A stretch of DNA of 64,000 nt from CAVXFL01 sp963761015 (GTDB lineage: Bacteria > Pseudomonadota > Alphaproteobacteria > Acetobacterales > Acetobacteraceae), in contig CAVXFL010000024.1 of NCBI GenBank assembly GCA_963761015.1, positions 1-64,000 on the forward strand. The letters are read 5' to 3'. Positions 25,955 through 35,340 of this stretch are shown here, piece after piece. The notes below the pieces were generated by a model. The model had not been told where the DNA came from and made no database searches. It saw nothing but the letters and a program-made list of their open reading frames with translations. Position 1 is the first letter of the stretch. Each line of letters begins with the position of its first letter. A program made the position numbers and the translations under genes.

Positions 25955-26755
25955 ATGCAGGCACAGTTCCGGCTTGAGCGGGCCAACATACTTGGCGTGC
26001 GGGTAAGCGCGATCACCATGCAGGACGCGGTCGCCGCGGTGGAGCACTGGATACGTGAACGCGAGCATGCGTACATATGCATAACGGGCGTTCACGGCGT
26101 GATGGAAAGCCAGCGCGACCCCGAGCTTATGGCGATCCACAATGCGGCAGGTCTGGTGACGCCGGACGGTATGCCGCTGGTTTGGATGTCGCGGCGCCTT
26201 GGATATCCCCGGGTTGAAAGAGTGTACGGCCCCAATCTGATGCGCGAACTGACCGCCCGTTCGGCTATGCTGGGTTATCGGAACTACTACTACGGAGGCA
26301 GGGAAGGGACGGCCGAACACCTCCGGCGCGTGCTCGTTGCCGAATACCCGGGGTTGCAAGTGGTGGGATCCGTTGCTCCTCCGTTCCGACCTCTCACGCC
26401 GGACGAAGATCGTGCGATGGTCGATCGCATCAACGCCGCGCAGCCGGATATCATCTGGGTAGGCTTGAGCACGCCAAAGCAGGAACGATGGATGGCGGCG
26501 CATCTCGGACGGCTGACCGCCCCGGTCATGGTCGGCGTCGGCGCCGCGTTCGACTTCCTGGCCAAGGAGAAGACGCAGGCGCCGGCCTGGATGCAGCAAC
26601 GCGGGCTGGAGTGGCTGTTCCGGATGGCATCGGAGCCGCGCCGGCTGGCCGGCCGGTATCTACGCAACAATCCGGCATTCATCTACAGGGCGTCGGCGCA
26701 ACTCCTGTTTCCGTGGCGTTATCCGCAAACCAAACCTGTGGCGGACTCGCTCTAG
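25955..26755 (+). CDS. WecG/TagA/CpsF-family (GT26) glycosyltransferase
   Basis: 266 residues from ATG 25955, preceded by GAGGGGAG. Family blocks are clear: ICITGVHGVMESQRDPELM, LVTPDGMPLVWMSRRLG with the catalytic Asp of TPDG, RVYGPNLMRELTARSA, YYYGGREGTAEHLRRVL, and PDIIWVGLSTPKQERWMAAH. GT26 enzymes transfer ManNAc, ManNAcA or glucose onto a polyprenyl-diphosphate-linked sugar; GumM of xanthan synthesis is one example. It is the first gene of the plus-strand half and may add the second or later sugar. It is complete and of normal length. Confidence 0.92.
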   Translation: MQAQFRLERANILGVRVSAITMQDAVAAVEHWIREREHAYICITGVHGVMESQRDPELMAIHNAAGLVTPDGMPLVWMSRRLGYPRVERVYGPNLMRELTARSAMLGYRNYYYGGREGTAEHLRRVLVAEYPGLQVVGSVAPPFRPLTPDEDRAMVDRINAAQPDIIWVGLSTPKQERWMAAHLGRLTAPVMVGVGAAFDFLAKEKTQAPAWMQQRGLEWLFRMASEPRRLAGRYLRNNPAFIYRASAQLLFPWRYPQTKPVADSL

Positions 26756-26837
26756 AGGCGATAACACCTTTGCGCCAGCGATTTTTGCCGCAACCCCGCT
26801 AATCTCGCCCCACAACACGAGTGCGAGGAGCTTCGCG

Positions 26838-27845
26838 ATGTCAGCGGGTCGTGTTCTGGTTACCGGCGCAGGCGGATTCATCGGCACCCACTTGGTGAAT
26901 TATCTGAAGCATCGAGGATACCGGGTCCGAGGTGTCGATCTGAAGATGCCGGAATTCTGCGAAACCAGCGCCGACGAGTTTCGGCTGCTCGACCTGCGCC
27001 ATCCGGAGAATTGCCGGATCGCCTGTGAAGGCGTGACCGACGTGTATCACTTGGCCGCCGACATGGGCGGCATCGGCTACATCACCAGCCAGCACGCCAC
27101 CATTGCGCGCAACAACACCCTGATCAACCTGGGTATGCTGGACGGCGCGCGTCTGTCCGGCGTCGCTAGGTTCCTGTATTCGTCCTCCGCGTGCATCTAC
27201 CCGCACCACTTGCAGAAGACGCCCGACGTGACGCCGCTGCGCGAGGACGACGCATGGCCGGCGGAACCCGAAGAGGGCTACGGGCTGGAAAAGCTCTACG
27301 CCGAAAAGCTTTGCGAATATTACAGCGCGGATTTCCGGCTGCCGACCCGGGTGGTGCGGTTCCATAACGTCTATGGCCCGCTCGGCACATACCAAGGCGG
27401 CCGCGAGAAGGCGCCGGCGGCGATTTGCCGTAAAGTCGCCGGCATTTCTAGCGGCAGCGAAATCGAGATCTGGGGCGACGGCCAGCAGACGCGGTCGTTC
27501 ATGTACGTCGCGGATTGCGTTGAAGGCATCTACCGCATTATGCAATCAGGCTACGTCAAGCCGCTGAATCTCGGCACCGACGAACTCGTCACCATCGACG
27601 AGCTGGTCGATGCGGTCGCCGACGCGGCCGGCAAAGTGGTTCGCAAGCGCCATGACAGGTCACAGCCGCAAGGCGTGCGCGGTCGCAACAGCGACAACTC
27701 GCGGCTGCGGCAAATACTCGGCTGGGAACCGCGCATCACGTTACGGCAAGGCATCGGGCCCACGTACGAATGGGTCGCGAATCAAACCGGTCGCGCCGAG
27801 ATCGTGCAGCCGCGCTCCGCCGAGCTGGAGAGGGTTGGCGCCTAA
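26838..27845 (+). CDS. GDP-mannose 3,5-epimerase-like NAD-dependent epimerase
   Basis: 335 residues starting MSAGRVLVTGAGGFIGTHLV. It follows the plant GDP-mannose 3,5-epimerase pattern closely. The catalytic Cys lies in LYSSSACIYPHHLQ, the Tyr-Lys pair in EEGYGLEKLYAEKL and the second Lys in TYQGGREKAPAAICRK. HLAADMGGIGYITSQH and GVRGRNSDNSRLRQILGW are also shared. The plant enzyme makes GDP-L-galactose from GDP-mannose; bacterial relatives in glycan loci probably make GDP-L-galactose or GDP-L-gulose. The 82-bp gap upstream and good frame support this start. The exact product is inferred. Confidence 0.85.
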   Translation: MSAGRVLVTGAGGFIGTHLVNYLKHRGYRVRGVDLKMPEFCETSADEFRLLDLRHPENCRIACEGVTDVYHLAADMGGIGYITSQHATIARNNTLINLGMLDGARLSGVARFLYSSSACIYPHHLQKTPDVTPLREDDAWPAEPEEGYGLEKLYAEKLCEYYSADFRLPTRVVRFHNVYGPLGTYQGGREKAPAAICRKVAGISSGSEIEIWGDGQQTRSFMYVADCVEGIYRIMQSGYVKPLNLGTDELVTIDELVDAVADAAGKVVRKRHDRSQPQGVRGRNSDNSRLRQILGWEPRITLRQGIGPTYEWVANQTGRAEIVQPRSAELERVGA

Positions 27846-27881
27846 CCTGTTGCACGCTGCTCCTGAATCGGGGACGCCACA

Positions 27882-29354
27882 GTGAGCGAGATATCCGCGG
27901 GTGTGGTCGGCGCGCTGGCGAGGGCGCCGCGCCGGCCAAGCGCCACTCTATCCGGCCGCTCTTCGGGTTACGCAAGGGTCGCGGGGCTACTGCTTGTGGC
28001 CGACTTGCTGGCCCTGGAAATCGCTTCCCTCGCGAGTTTCTTGGCGTTCGATGCCGTTGGTCTGGCCGAATGGAAACCATACACGGCGGCGCGGCTTTGC
28101 TTCGCAGCCGCGGTCGGCGTGCTCGCGAACGCGGCGCTCGGGCTCTATGATCCGGTCGGGCTCGGCTCGGTAGAGCGGTTCCGTCTGCGCGCACTCGGCT
28201 GCGCTCTGCTGCCGTTTCTGGCGCTGGCCATTCTCGTCGTCAGCGGCGAGGTCGTTCCAGTAACGCCAATCCTTCTCGCGCTCGGCGCGGCTATATCGCT
28301 ACCGTTGCAACTGGTCGGCGAGGCAGGCGCCAAACGCCTGTTCAGCGCGCGCCCGCACTGGGGCATGCCGACGGTCTTGATCGGAACGAGCAACGCGTGC
28401 ACCCGGATGGCCAAATATCTCTGGGCGCACCCCGAATTCGGCTTGTGGCCGATCGGCGTGCTTGCCGAGCCCGGCGTGGATGCAGCGGCTGAGCCCTTGC
28501 CGCTTCCCTATCTGGGCACTCCCGCCGATGCGCCACGGTTCGGCGAGCGCGCCGCGGTGGCTCTCGTGGTATTGTCGCCCGAGTTCACCGCGGCGTCGAT
28601 ATCGCTCGGGACGCCGCCGTTCCGGCGCGTGCTATTGCTTCCCGCGCTGGCGGATGCGCCGTGTCTGGGGCTCAAGTTTCGGCAGCTCAGCGGGACGGTT
28701 GGCATCGAGTTCCGGCCGGGACGGTTGTACGCTCCCGCGAATCTGCGGCTCAAGCGGATCATCGACCTGGCGCTGGCCGTGCCATTGCTCATTGCCGCCG
28801 CGCCGTTCATAGCGCTGCTCGCGCTGGCGATAAAGTTGATCAGCCCTGGCCCCGCATTCTTTGTGCAGAAGCGGGTCGGCTGGCGAGGCTCGGCGATCTC
28901 CGTATACAAGCTGCGCAGCATGTATGTGGATGCCGAACAGCGTTTGCAGGCGCTGCTGGCGTCGGATCCCGTCAGCCGGTCGGAATGGCAGCGATACGTC
29001 AAGCTGCCTCGTGACCCTCGCATTCTGCCGGTTATCGGATCGTTCATCCGAAAGACCAGCCTGGACGAACTTCCGCAGCTTTGGAACGTGGTCAAGGGCG
29101 ATATCAGCCTGGTCGGGCCACGGCCGTTTCCCTCCTACCACGTAGACATGTTCGGACCGGAATTTCAGCAGCTCCGCGCGAGCGTTCCGCCTGGGCTGAC
29201 CGGTTTTTGGCAAGTCTCGGATCGCAGCAACGGTGATCTGGCCGTGCAGGAGTTGGCCGACACGTTCTACGTGCGCAACTGGTCGATCTGGCTGGATCTG
29301 TACATTGCGCTGCGCACGCTGCCGGCCATTCTGGCAGCGCGAGGCGCGCGCTAA
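27882..29354 (+). CDS. Polyprenyl glycosylphosphotransferase (initiating enzyme, WbaP/GumD type)
   Basis: 490 residues. Four to five N-terminal helices (LLLVADLLALEIASLASFLA onward), a central nucleotide-fold domain, then a helix LALAVPLLIAAAPFIALLAL leading to the catalytic PHPT domain: FFVQKRVGWRGSAISVYKLR, then IRKTSLDELPQLWNVVKGD (the D-E pair) and SLVGPRPFPSYHVDMFG. It transfers a sugar-1-phosphate to undecaprenyl phosphate, the committed step of Wzx/Wzy-type polysaccharide synthesis. It starts 36 bp after the epimerase. It appears intact, unlike several genes in the opposite half. Confidence 0.92.
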   Translation: MSEISAGVVGALARAPRRPSATLSGRSSGYARVAGLLLVADLLALEIASLASFLAFDAVGLAEWKPYTAARLCFAAAVGVLANAALGLYDPVGLGSVERFRLRALGCALLPFLALAILVVSGEVVPVTPILLALGAAISLPLQLVGEAGAKRLFSARPHWGMPTVLIGTSNACTRMAKYLWAHPEFGLWPIGVLAEPGVDAAAEPLPLPYLGTPADAPRFGERAAVALVVLSPEFTAASISLGTPPFRRVLLLPALADAPCLGLKFRQLSGTVGIEFRPGRLYAPANLRLKRIIDLALAVPLLIAAAPFIALLALAIKLISPGPAFFVQKRVGWRGSAISVYKLRSMYVDAEQRLQALLASDPVSRSEWQRYVKLPRDPRILPVIGSFIRKTSLDELPQLWNVVKGDISLVGPRPFPSYHVDMFGPEFQQLRASVPPGLTGFWQVSDRSNGDLAVQELADTFYVRNWSIWLDLYIALRTLPAILAARGAR

Positions 29355-29381
29355 CGGCTGCCCTGCACGCGAGGCGCCGAG

Positions 29382-30959
29382 ATGGACCAACTCGAACCCA
29401 CCGCCAGCGATGCTCCGGTGCGGTTTCTGCCGCACGGACCAGACGCTCCGGGATCCAGCAAACACCTGGACGGGACCGCGGCTCGCGCGCGTGTCGGGTT
29501 CGCAACCGCAGACGGAGACACCGCCGAAACCATGTCGATGCCGCTCGTAATCGACCTTGACGGCACGCTGGTTCGCACGGACACGCTAATCGAATCGCTG
29601 TTTTGCTATCTTCGGACGCAGCCGTTGCGTTTTTTTCACGTTATAATCTGGCTGCTGCAAGGCCGCGCGGTCCTCAAGCACGAACTGGCGCACCGAGCCC
29701 GGCTCGACATCGACACTTTGCCGCTGAACGCGCGTGTCGTGGAGTACGCGGCGGCGGAACGGGACCGGGGCCGGCGGGTGTATCTCGCGACCGCGGCGGA
29801 TCGCGGCATTGCGCAGCGGGTCGCCGATTACTGCGGCTTGTTCGACGGCGTTCTGGCCAGCGATCGGCAGGTCAACCTGAAGGGTTGGCGCAAGCTGGAG
29901 GCATTGCGGCGGCGGTTCCCGACCGGCTTCGCCTATGCCGGGAACAGCCGAGCCGATATCCCGCTCTGGCACGCCGCGCGGGAAGCCATTCTGGTCGGCG
30001 ATGCGCGTTGGATCCGGCGGGTCGTGCACCGGCTGGGCAAGCCTGCGGCGGTGTTCCCTACACCATCGCGCCTGCTCGCTCTCGCGCGGTCCGCGCGACC
30101 GCATCAATGGGCCAAGAACGCCCTAGTGTTCGTGCCGGGCATACTGAGCGGAGCGTTATTCGACCAGGCGCATCTCGTCGCCGTGGTGCTGAGCTTCGTG
30201 GCCATATGCCTGATCGCGTCCGGAACCTATTTGGCGAACGACTTGTGGGATCTTGCCGAGGACCGGCGGCACTGGTCGAAATGTCGGCGTCCGCTTGCGT
30301 GCGGTGACTTGTCGATCGCGACCGCGCTCGGCGCAATCGCCGTGGGCCTGACCGGCGGGCTGATCCTGGCAGTCGCGGCAGCCACGGCGGGCGGCCTGGT
30401 TGTTGCCTGCTACCTTTTGCTGACGCTGGCGTATTCGCTGACGCTGAAGCGCGTGCCGATACTGGACGTGGTCGTGCTGGCGGGGCTGTTCACGCTCCGG
30501 CTGGTGCTGGGCATCGTCAGCAGCCAGGCTGCCGCGTCGCCGTGGCTGCTCACCTTCTCGATGTTCTTGTTCTCCTCGCTCTGCTTCGCGAAGCGGCTTG
30601 TCGAGATCGAGCGTTCGGCGGCGCGGGATCGCGGCGCCGTGCTGGGCCGTGGCTATCGGCAGGCCGATGCGCCGTTGGTATTCGCGCTCGGTACAGGAAC
30701 GGGTGTGGCAAGTATCGTCGTCATGGTCTTGTACATCACGTCCGAAGCCTTCACGCGCACGTTCGCTGGCAACACGACCTGGCTTTGGGCTTTTCCGGTC
30801 ATCCTGTTCCTGTGGCTTGCTCGGGTCTGGCTGGTCGCCGGGCGCGGCGAGCTGGACGACGATCCGGTCGCGTTCGCCGTTACCGACCCGCCGAGCTGCC
30901 TGCTCGGAGCGGCGATGGTCGTCGCGTTCCTGCTCGCATGGCTGGGGGTGTTCGCGTGA
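29382..30959 (+). CDS. HAD phosphatase-UbiA prenyltransferase fusion
   Basis: 525 residues from ATG 29382 (GAGG upstream); the first ~50 residues are low complexity and ATG 29532 (MSMPLVIDLDGTLVRTDTL) is an alternative. The N-terminal HAD domain shows DLDGT, YLATAADRGIAQRVADY and AYAGNSRADIPLW. The C-terminal UbiA domain starts at ARSARPHQWAKNALVFVPG and contains the first Asp-rich motif in YLANDLWDLAEDRRHWSKCR, with about seven helices. Relatives such as decaprenyl-phosphate phosphoribosyltransferase join a sugar phosphate to a polyprenyl phosphate, and the HAD part would remove the phosphate. Its stop overlaps the GtrA start (GTGA). Confidence 0.85.
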   Translation: MDQLEPTASDAPVRFLPHGPDAPGSSKHLDGTAARARVGFATADGDTAETMSMPLVIDLDGTLVRTDTLIESLFCYLRTQPLRFFHVIIWLLQGRAVLKHELAHRARLDIDTLPLNARVVEYAAAERDRGRRVYLATAADRGIAQRVADYCGLFDGVLASDRQVNLKGWRKLEALRRRFPTGFAYAGNSRADIPLWHAAREAILVGDARWIRRVVHRLGKPAAVFPTPSRLLALARSARPHQWAKNALVFVPGILSGALFDQAHLVAVVLSFVAICLIASGTYLANDLWDLAEDRRHWSKCRRPLACGDLSIATALGAIAVGLTGGLILAVAAATAGGLVVACYLLLTLAYSLTLKRVPILDVVVLAGLFTLRLVLGIVSSQAAASPWLLTFSMFLFSSLCFAKRLVEIERSAARDRGAVLGRGYRQADAPLVFALGTGTGVASIVVMVLYITSEAFTRTFAGNTTWLWAFPVILFLWLARVWLVAGRGELDDDPVAFAVTDPPSCLLGAAMVVAFLLAWLGVFA

Positions 30960-31387
30960 GCCGGGCCGTGGTGAGCCTCGGGCGGTCGTTGCCGCAGCCA
31001 GCCCGCTTCGTGGTCGCGGGCGGTGCGGCGGCTGCGATCAATTGGCTCGCCCGGGTGCTGCTCTCCACGGTCATGCCGTTCGTCCCTGCGGTGCTGCTCG
31101 CGCTGGCGATCGGAATGGGATTCGGGTTCACGGTCTATCGGAGATACGTGTTTCTCAGGACTACACGGCCGCTGCTCGCGCAGCTTCGGGACTTTCTGGC
31201 GGTCAACATTGTGTCGCTGGTCGCCATCGTTGCCGTGGCGCTGCTGCTGCGGAGCATACTGCTCGCGATCATGCGGCAGAATTTGGCTGAGGCGGTTGCC
31301 CATGCGGTGGCGATCGCGTTCGGCGCGGTGCTGAATTATGCTGGCCACAAGACCTTGGCCTTCAAAAGCGGTACGCTGCAAGCCTGA
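30956..31387 (+). CDS. GtrA-family membrane protein
   Basis: 143 residues with four hydrophobic helices: RFVVAGGAAAAINWLARVLL, VLLALAIGMGFGFTVYRRYV, FLAVNIVSLVAIVAVALLLR and a last one ending VLNYAGHKTLAF. FxxxG, N-x3-F/Y-x-F and the final N-x5-K-x-x-F are family marks. GtrA proteins are thought to flip polyprenyl-phosphate-linked monosaccharides to the outer face. The GTG 30956 start overlaps the HAD-UbiA stop by 4 bp, so the two form a pair: one makes, the other flips. Last gene of the plus-strand half. Confidence 0.88.
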   Translation: MSRAVVSLGRSLPQPARFVVAGGAAAAINWLARVLLSTVMPFVPAVLLALAIGMGFGFTVYRRYVFLRTTRPLLAQLRDFLAVNIVSLVAIVAVALLLRSILLAIMRQNLAEAVAHAVAIAFGAVLNYAGHKTLAFKSGTLQA

Positions 31388-31659
31388 TCAGCGGTCGAGG
31401 GCAGAATGCAGGGGGCAACCCAAGGCGCAGTTGGCACAAGGCAAACCAGGGCTGGGGCGGGCTTCATGCCGAATACTGGTCTGGGTTTGCGTCGCTGCGT
31501 GTCGTTCAAGGCATCGTTATCCAGGATCAGCGGTGACCTGCTGCAACAAAGCTTGGGCCGCCCAGCAAAGTCTGCTGTAGCCACCCGACGCGAAGCTGCT
31601 ACGGTCGGTTTTGCCGCCGGACCGGGGCCAGACGTACGGAACGCGCGGGTTGGAGAGCC
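31388..31659. other. Intergenic region between the polysaccharide locus and the sensor kinase
   Basis: 272 bp without a convincing gene, repeat or terminator hairpin. It presumably holds the promoter of the kinase-regulator pair. No motif was recognised by eye. Confidence 0.4.
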
Positions 31660-33465
31660 GTGGCACACCCACATCAGCCAATGGTTGACGCCGACCAGAC
31701 CGAAGGCGTCGCTGAGCCGGCACCGCGGAAAGCTACCGACAACGGTGCTTCGCTGATGCCGACCAGGACCAGCGAACTCTCGCCCAACCTCGTTCGCCGC
31801 AGCGGAAGCGGAGCTGCCGAAATGGCAGGCCAGGTGATCGCGTGGGGGCGGCTCTGGCTCGCCTCGGCGGATGCGGCGGTGGCGCGAACGCTACTGATCG
31901 TTCTCGCCTACATAGCGATCTACCTGGCCCTGGAACGGGTGAGCTTCTTCTACACGCTTCCCGGCACCGGGCTGCCTCTCTGGAACCTCGCGCCTGCCCT
32001 CAGCCTGGCGCTTCTCGTACGCAAGGGCCTGGGGTTCACGCCGGTGGTTTTCCTCACCAGCGTGATCGCGAACGAATTCGTTGTCGCGTTTCCGCAAAGT
32101 GCCACGGCCGCCATAGTGATGGGGGCCGTTTCGACCGCCGGGTACGCGGTGATCGCGGCGGGATTGCGCCGCCTCGCGCACGCCGGGTTGGGGCTCCGGC
32201 AGGTGGCGGACACGGTTTGGCTGATTGTCATTAACGCGGTTGGCACTGCGGCAACGGCCGCCGCGGTAGTCGCGGCGCTGGCTACGATCGGCCGGATCAG
32301 GAGCGATCTCTTTGGGGATATGGTCCTGCCGGTTTTCATTGCCGACTTTGCCGGCATCCTCGCGCTGCTGCCGGTGGCGCTTACCTTCCGCGACGCGGGC
32401 CGACAGTGGAAGGAGCTACCCACCCTCACCAAGGCGCTCGACCTGTGCGTGTTCGCGCTCAGCCTCTCCTTCGCCCTCTGGATGGCCTTCGGGGTCGCGC
32501 GCTCGATAGAACTGCAGTATTTCTATCTTTTGTTGCTTCCGGTGCTATGGATCGGCGCCCGGCGCGGACTGGCGTGGGCGGCTCTCGCCATCCTATTCGA
32601 GAAGCTGGCGCTGGTGTTCGTCAGTGCCTCGCTGATCGAGGCGAGCACCCATTTGTTGTCGTACCAGGCAGTATCCTGCGCAATCGCTGCGACGGGCCTG
32701 ATCCTGGGCGCGGTGGTCACCGATCGCGAGCGGGCGAAGCTGTACCTGCGCCAACACCAGGCGGAGATCTACCGCACGTCGCGGCTCAGCACGGCGGACG
32801 CGCTGGGCGCGGCCGTGGTGCATGAAATCAGTCAGCCGCTCGCCACCATCGCGACCTATGCCCATGTCTACCGTCGCCTGCGCGATTCAGGGTCCACCGA
32901 CCCGGTCCTGCTAGACGATACGATCGCCAAGCTCGAAGCCGAGGTGCGGCGAGCCATCGAAATAATCGAGCGGTTCCGAGACTTTGTCGGAAAAGACGAG
33001 CAACGATGGTCGCTCATGGACCTTGGCGAGGTCGTTCGCAGGGTGGTCGTCGCGCTCGAGGACCTGACCGGCTCACACGGCGTGATCGTCCGCATCGACG
33101 CGCTGCCAGTCCCACCAATCGCCGCCGATCGCGTGCAAATGGAGCAGGTGCTGGTCAACCTGCTGCGCAACGCGATCGAAGCCGTCGCGGACAACAATCG
33201 TTCGGCTGGCATGGTCGTTTTCCGGTTGCGCCAGTTCGACGATAAGGTTCAGCTTGAGGTCGAGGATAACGGCCCCGGTGTCCCGCCGGAAATGGCCGGG
33301 CGGCTGTTTCAGCCGTTCGAGACGAGCAAGCAGCGCGGCATGGGGCTTGGCTTGTCGATCAGCCGCGAGGTCGTGAAAGCTCATGGCGGCAGCCTCTGGT
33401 GGGATCCCACGTTCAAAACCGGCGCGCGCTTCGTGCTCGAACTGCCCTATGACAGGATTGCCTGA
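31660..33465 (+). CDS. MASE1-domain sensor histidine kinase
   Basis: 601 residues from GTG 31660 (GGAG upstream; ATG 31756 is an alternative). A MASE1 membrane sensor of about eight helices fills residues 70-365, including FFYTLPGTGLPLWNLAPALS and MVLPVFIADFAGILALLPVA. The HisKA domain has the phospho-acceptor His in VVHEISQPLATIATYAHVY (about residue 388). The HATPase domain shows N box QVLVNLLRNAIEAVADNN, G1 VEDNGPGVP and G2 RGMGLGLSISREVVKAHGG. It should phosphorylate the regulator encoded 2 bp downstream. The signal sensed by MASE1 is unknown. Its place beside the glycan locus suggests, but does not prove, control of it. Confidence 0.9.
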   Translation: MAHPHQPMVDADQTEGVAEPAPRKATDNGASLMPTRTSELSPNLVRRSGSGAAEMAGQVIAWGRLWLASADAAVARTLLIVLAYIAIYLALERVSFFYTLPGTGLPLWNLAPALSLALLVRKGLGFTPVVFLTSVIANEFVVAFPQSATAAIVMGAVSTAGYAVIAAGLRRLAHAGLGLRQVADTVWLIVINAVGTAATAAAVVAALATIGRIRSDLFGDMVLPVFIADFAGILALLPVALTFRDAGRQWKELPTLTKALDLCVFALSLSFALWMAFGVARSIELQYFYLLLLPVLWIGARRGLAWAALAILFEKLALVFVSASLIEASTHLLSYQAVSCAIAATGLILGAVVTDRERAKLYLRQHQAEIYRTSRLSTADALGAAVVHEISQPLATIATYAHVYRRLRDSGSTDPVLLDDTIAKLEAEVRRAIEIIERFRDFVGKDEQRWSLMDLGEVVRRVVVALEDLTGSHGVIVRIDALPVPPIAADRVQMEQVLVNLLRNAIEAVADNNRSAGMVVFRLRQFDDKVQLEVEDNGPGVPPEMAGRLFQPFETSKQRGMGLGLSISREVVKAHGGSLWWDPTFKTGARFVLELPYDRIA

Positions 33466-33467
33466 CC

Positions 33468-34073
33468 GTGACCGCCACCGCCGTGCATGTCGTGGAGGAC
33501 GATCAGGGTATGCGCGACGCGCTGACCATGCTGCTGCGCAGCGCGGGCTATGATGTGCACACCTACATGAGCGCCGAGGACTTTCTGGCGCACGCCGACT
33601 ACTCGCAGCCGATCTGCCTGCTTAGCGATGTGCGCCTGCCAGGGATCGACGGCATCGCACTGTATCGGGACTTGGCCCGGCGCGGCGCCGAAGTGTCGGC
33701 CGTGATCATTACCGGACACGGGGATATTCCAATGGCGGTCGCGGCGCTGAAGGAGGGCGTGGTCGACTTCGTCGAAAAGCCGTTCGATCCGGCCATGCTG
33801 TTGGACAGCGTGCGCGAATCCTGGCAGCGCTCTGCTGCCAAGCGCGAGCATCTGGTGGCGATCGCGGAAATCGAAGGCCGGTTGGTGGCGCTGACCCCGC
33901 GCGAGACGGAAGTACTCGAGCTGCTGCTCGAAGGCCATCCCAACAAGGTCATCGCGGCAAAACTGGAGATGAGCATACGCACGACGGAACACCACCGCGC
34001 CCGCATTATGGAAAAAATGGGAGTTCGCTCGCTCTCTCACCTGATCCGGTCCTTACTCGCGATTCGCAGGTGA
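33468..34073 (+). CDS. FixJ/NarL-type response regulator
   Basis: 201 residues. The receiver domain holds acidic pair EDD near the start, the phospho-acceptor Asp54 in CLLSDVRLPGIDG, Thr in VIITGHGDIPMAV and Lys in FVEKPFDP. The LuxR-type helix-turn-helix covers LTPRETEVLELLLEGHPNKV and AKLEMSIRTTEHHRARIMEK. The receiver and its D-V-R-x-P and T-G-H-G-D-I-P-M blocks are FixJ-like. It is the cognate partner of the kinase 2 bp upstream and would act as a DNA-binding transcription activator. Candidate targets are the glycan locus and the beta-helix gene just downstream. Confidence 0.9.
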   Translation: MTATAVHVVEDDQGMRDALTMLLRSAGYDVHTYMSAEDFLAHADYSQPICLLSDVRLPGIDGIALYRDLARRGAEVSAVIITGHGDIPMAVAALKEGVVDFVEKPFDPAMLLDSVRESWQRSAAKREHLVAIAEIEGRLVALTPRETEVLELLLEGHPNKVIAAKLEMSIRTTEHHRARIMEKMGVRSLSHLIRSLLAIRR

Positions 34074-34166
34074 GCGCGTGCCGGCCGTGTGATTTGTAAC
34101 GGCTGCCTGCCGTTTCGGCCGGCCCTACCAGTCTGTCACTTCGCATCACTGAAGGAGGGTGATTCG

Positions 34167-35340
34167 ATGGCCACGTACTACGTGTCACCGCTCGGCAACG
34201 ATGCGTGGTCGGGACTATCGCCGAACCCGTCCGCCTCGGATGGCCCGTTCGCTACCATCGGGCGCGCCGTGCAGGCCATCGCTGCGAACCCGGGAGACGA
34301 TACCGTTTACATCCGGGACGGCACCTACGCGCTCGGCACGCCAATCCAACTGACGGCGGCGGCTCCGAACAGCAGCCTGCTGGCCTGCCCGGGTGAACGG
34401 CCGGTCATCAGCGGTGGAACTCCGGTGAGCGGATGGACCATCGCCGACGGCATCTGGACCGCGCATGTCGGTCTCGGCAGCGTGCAGCAGTTCGTGGTCG
34501 ATGGCGTCGAGCAAACCGAGGCGCGCTATCCCAACGAGGATCCGAGCGATCCGGTGCGTGGCGGTTGGCTATGGGCGCAGAGCCTGCCGGCGGGGCATGA
34601 TGCCAGCCTCGAAATGGCCTATGACAAAGCCGATTTCCCCACGGGGCGGCCGACCGTCGGAGAAAAGATAACGGTGTTTTCGCAGGCAGGCTATTCGAGG
34701 GACGTCCTGACGATCGCGGCGGTCGATCCCAATCAGGGAATCATCACATTCGACCAGCCGGCGACCTATCCGGTCGGTCCGGGCAGCCGATATTTCATTT
34801 CCGCCGGCAAGCCGTTGCTGGACCGGGCGGGCGAGTGGTGGTTCGACCGGGTAACCCAGACCTTATATTTCAACCCGCCGGCCGGGTTCGACGGCAGCAA
34901 TGCAGTCGCGGCAGGCGGCGACACACGCTGCTCAAACTCAGCGGCGCGAACAATGTCACTATTCGGAGTTTGACGTTTACCAACGCGACCATCACCTCGA
35001 AGACCGCCGATATTCCGACCGCGGCCGTCGAGATCACCTTGAGCAACTCGGTCGTGCTCGACGATAACCTCTTCAAGAACGTCGCCCAGGGGGTTCTGGT
35101 GCAAGGCGCCAGCGGGCAAAAAACGATCGCCGGCAACAATTTTTTGCATATCTGGTCGTCCGCGATTCACCTTCGTCCGGGCACCAGTCAGAACCTCATC
35201 ACCAACAACTCGATCGACCAATCCGATGAGATGTTCGGCCAATTGGCGGCGATCCAATTGATCGAGACGTTGCACAATCAGATTTCGCACAATTTCATCC
35301 TGAACGTCGCTCAGGATGTCGCTGCGCGGGGCCATCGTCA
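34167..35340 (+). pseudogene. Right-handed beta-helix protein, frameshifted and cut by an IS21 element
   Basis: ATG 34167 follows AAGGAGGG, a strong ribosome site. MATYYVSPLGNDAWSGLSPN and GPFATIGRAVQAI are the classic opening of parallel beta-helix polysaccharide-acting proteins; no signal peptide is visible. Near 34920 the frame ends (DTRCSNSAA), and the repeat-rich part continues in another frame: TLLKLSGANNVTIRSLTFTN, DDNLFKNVAQGVLVQG, HNQISHNFILNVA. The break, GACACACGCTG, looks like a 2-bp AC gain. The gene then stops where the IS21 end lies at 35376. It may have been a lyase or epimerase acting on the local glycan. Confidence 0.75.
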
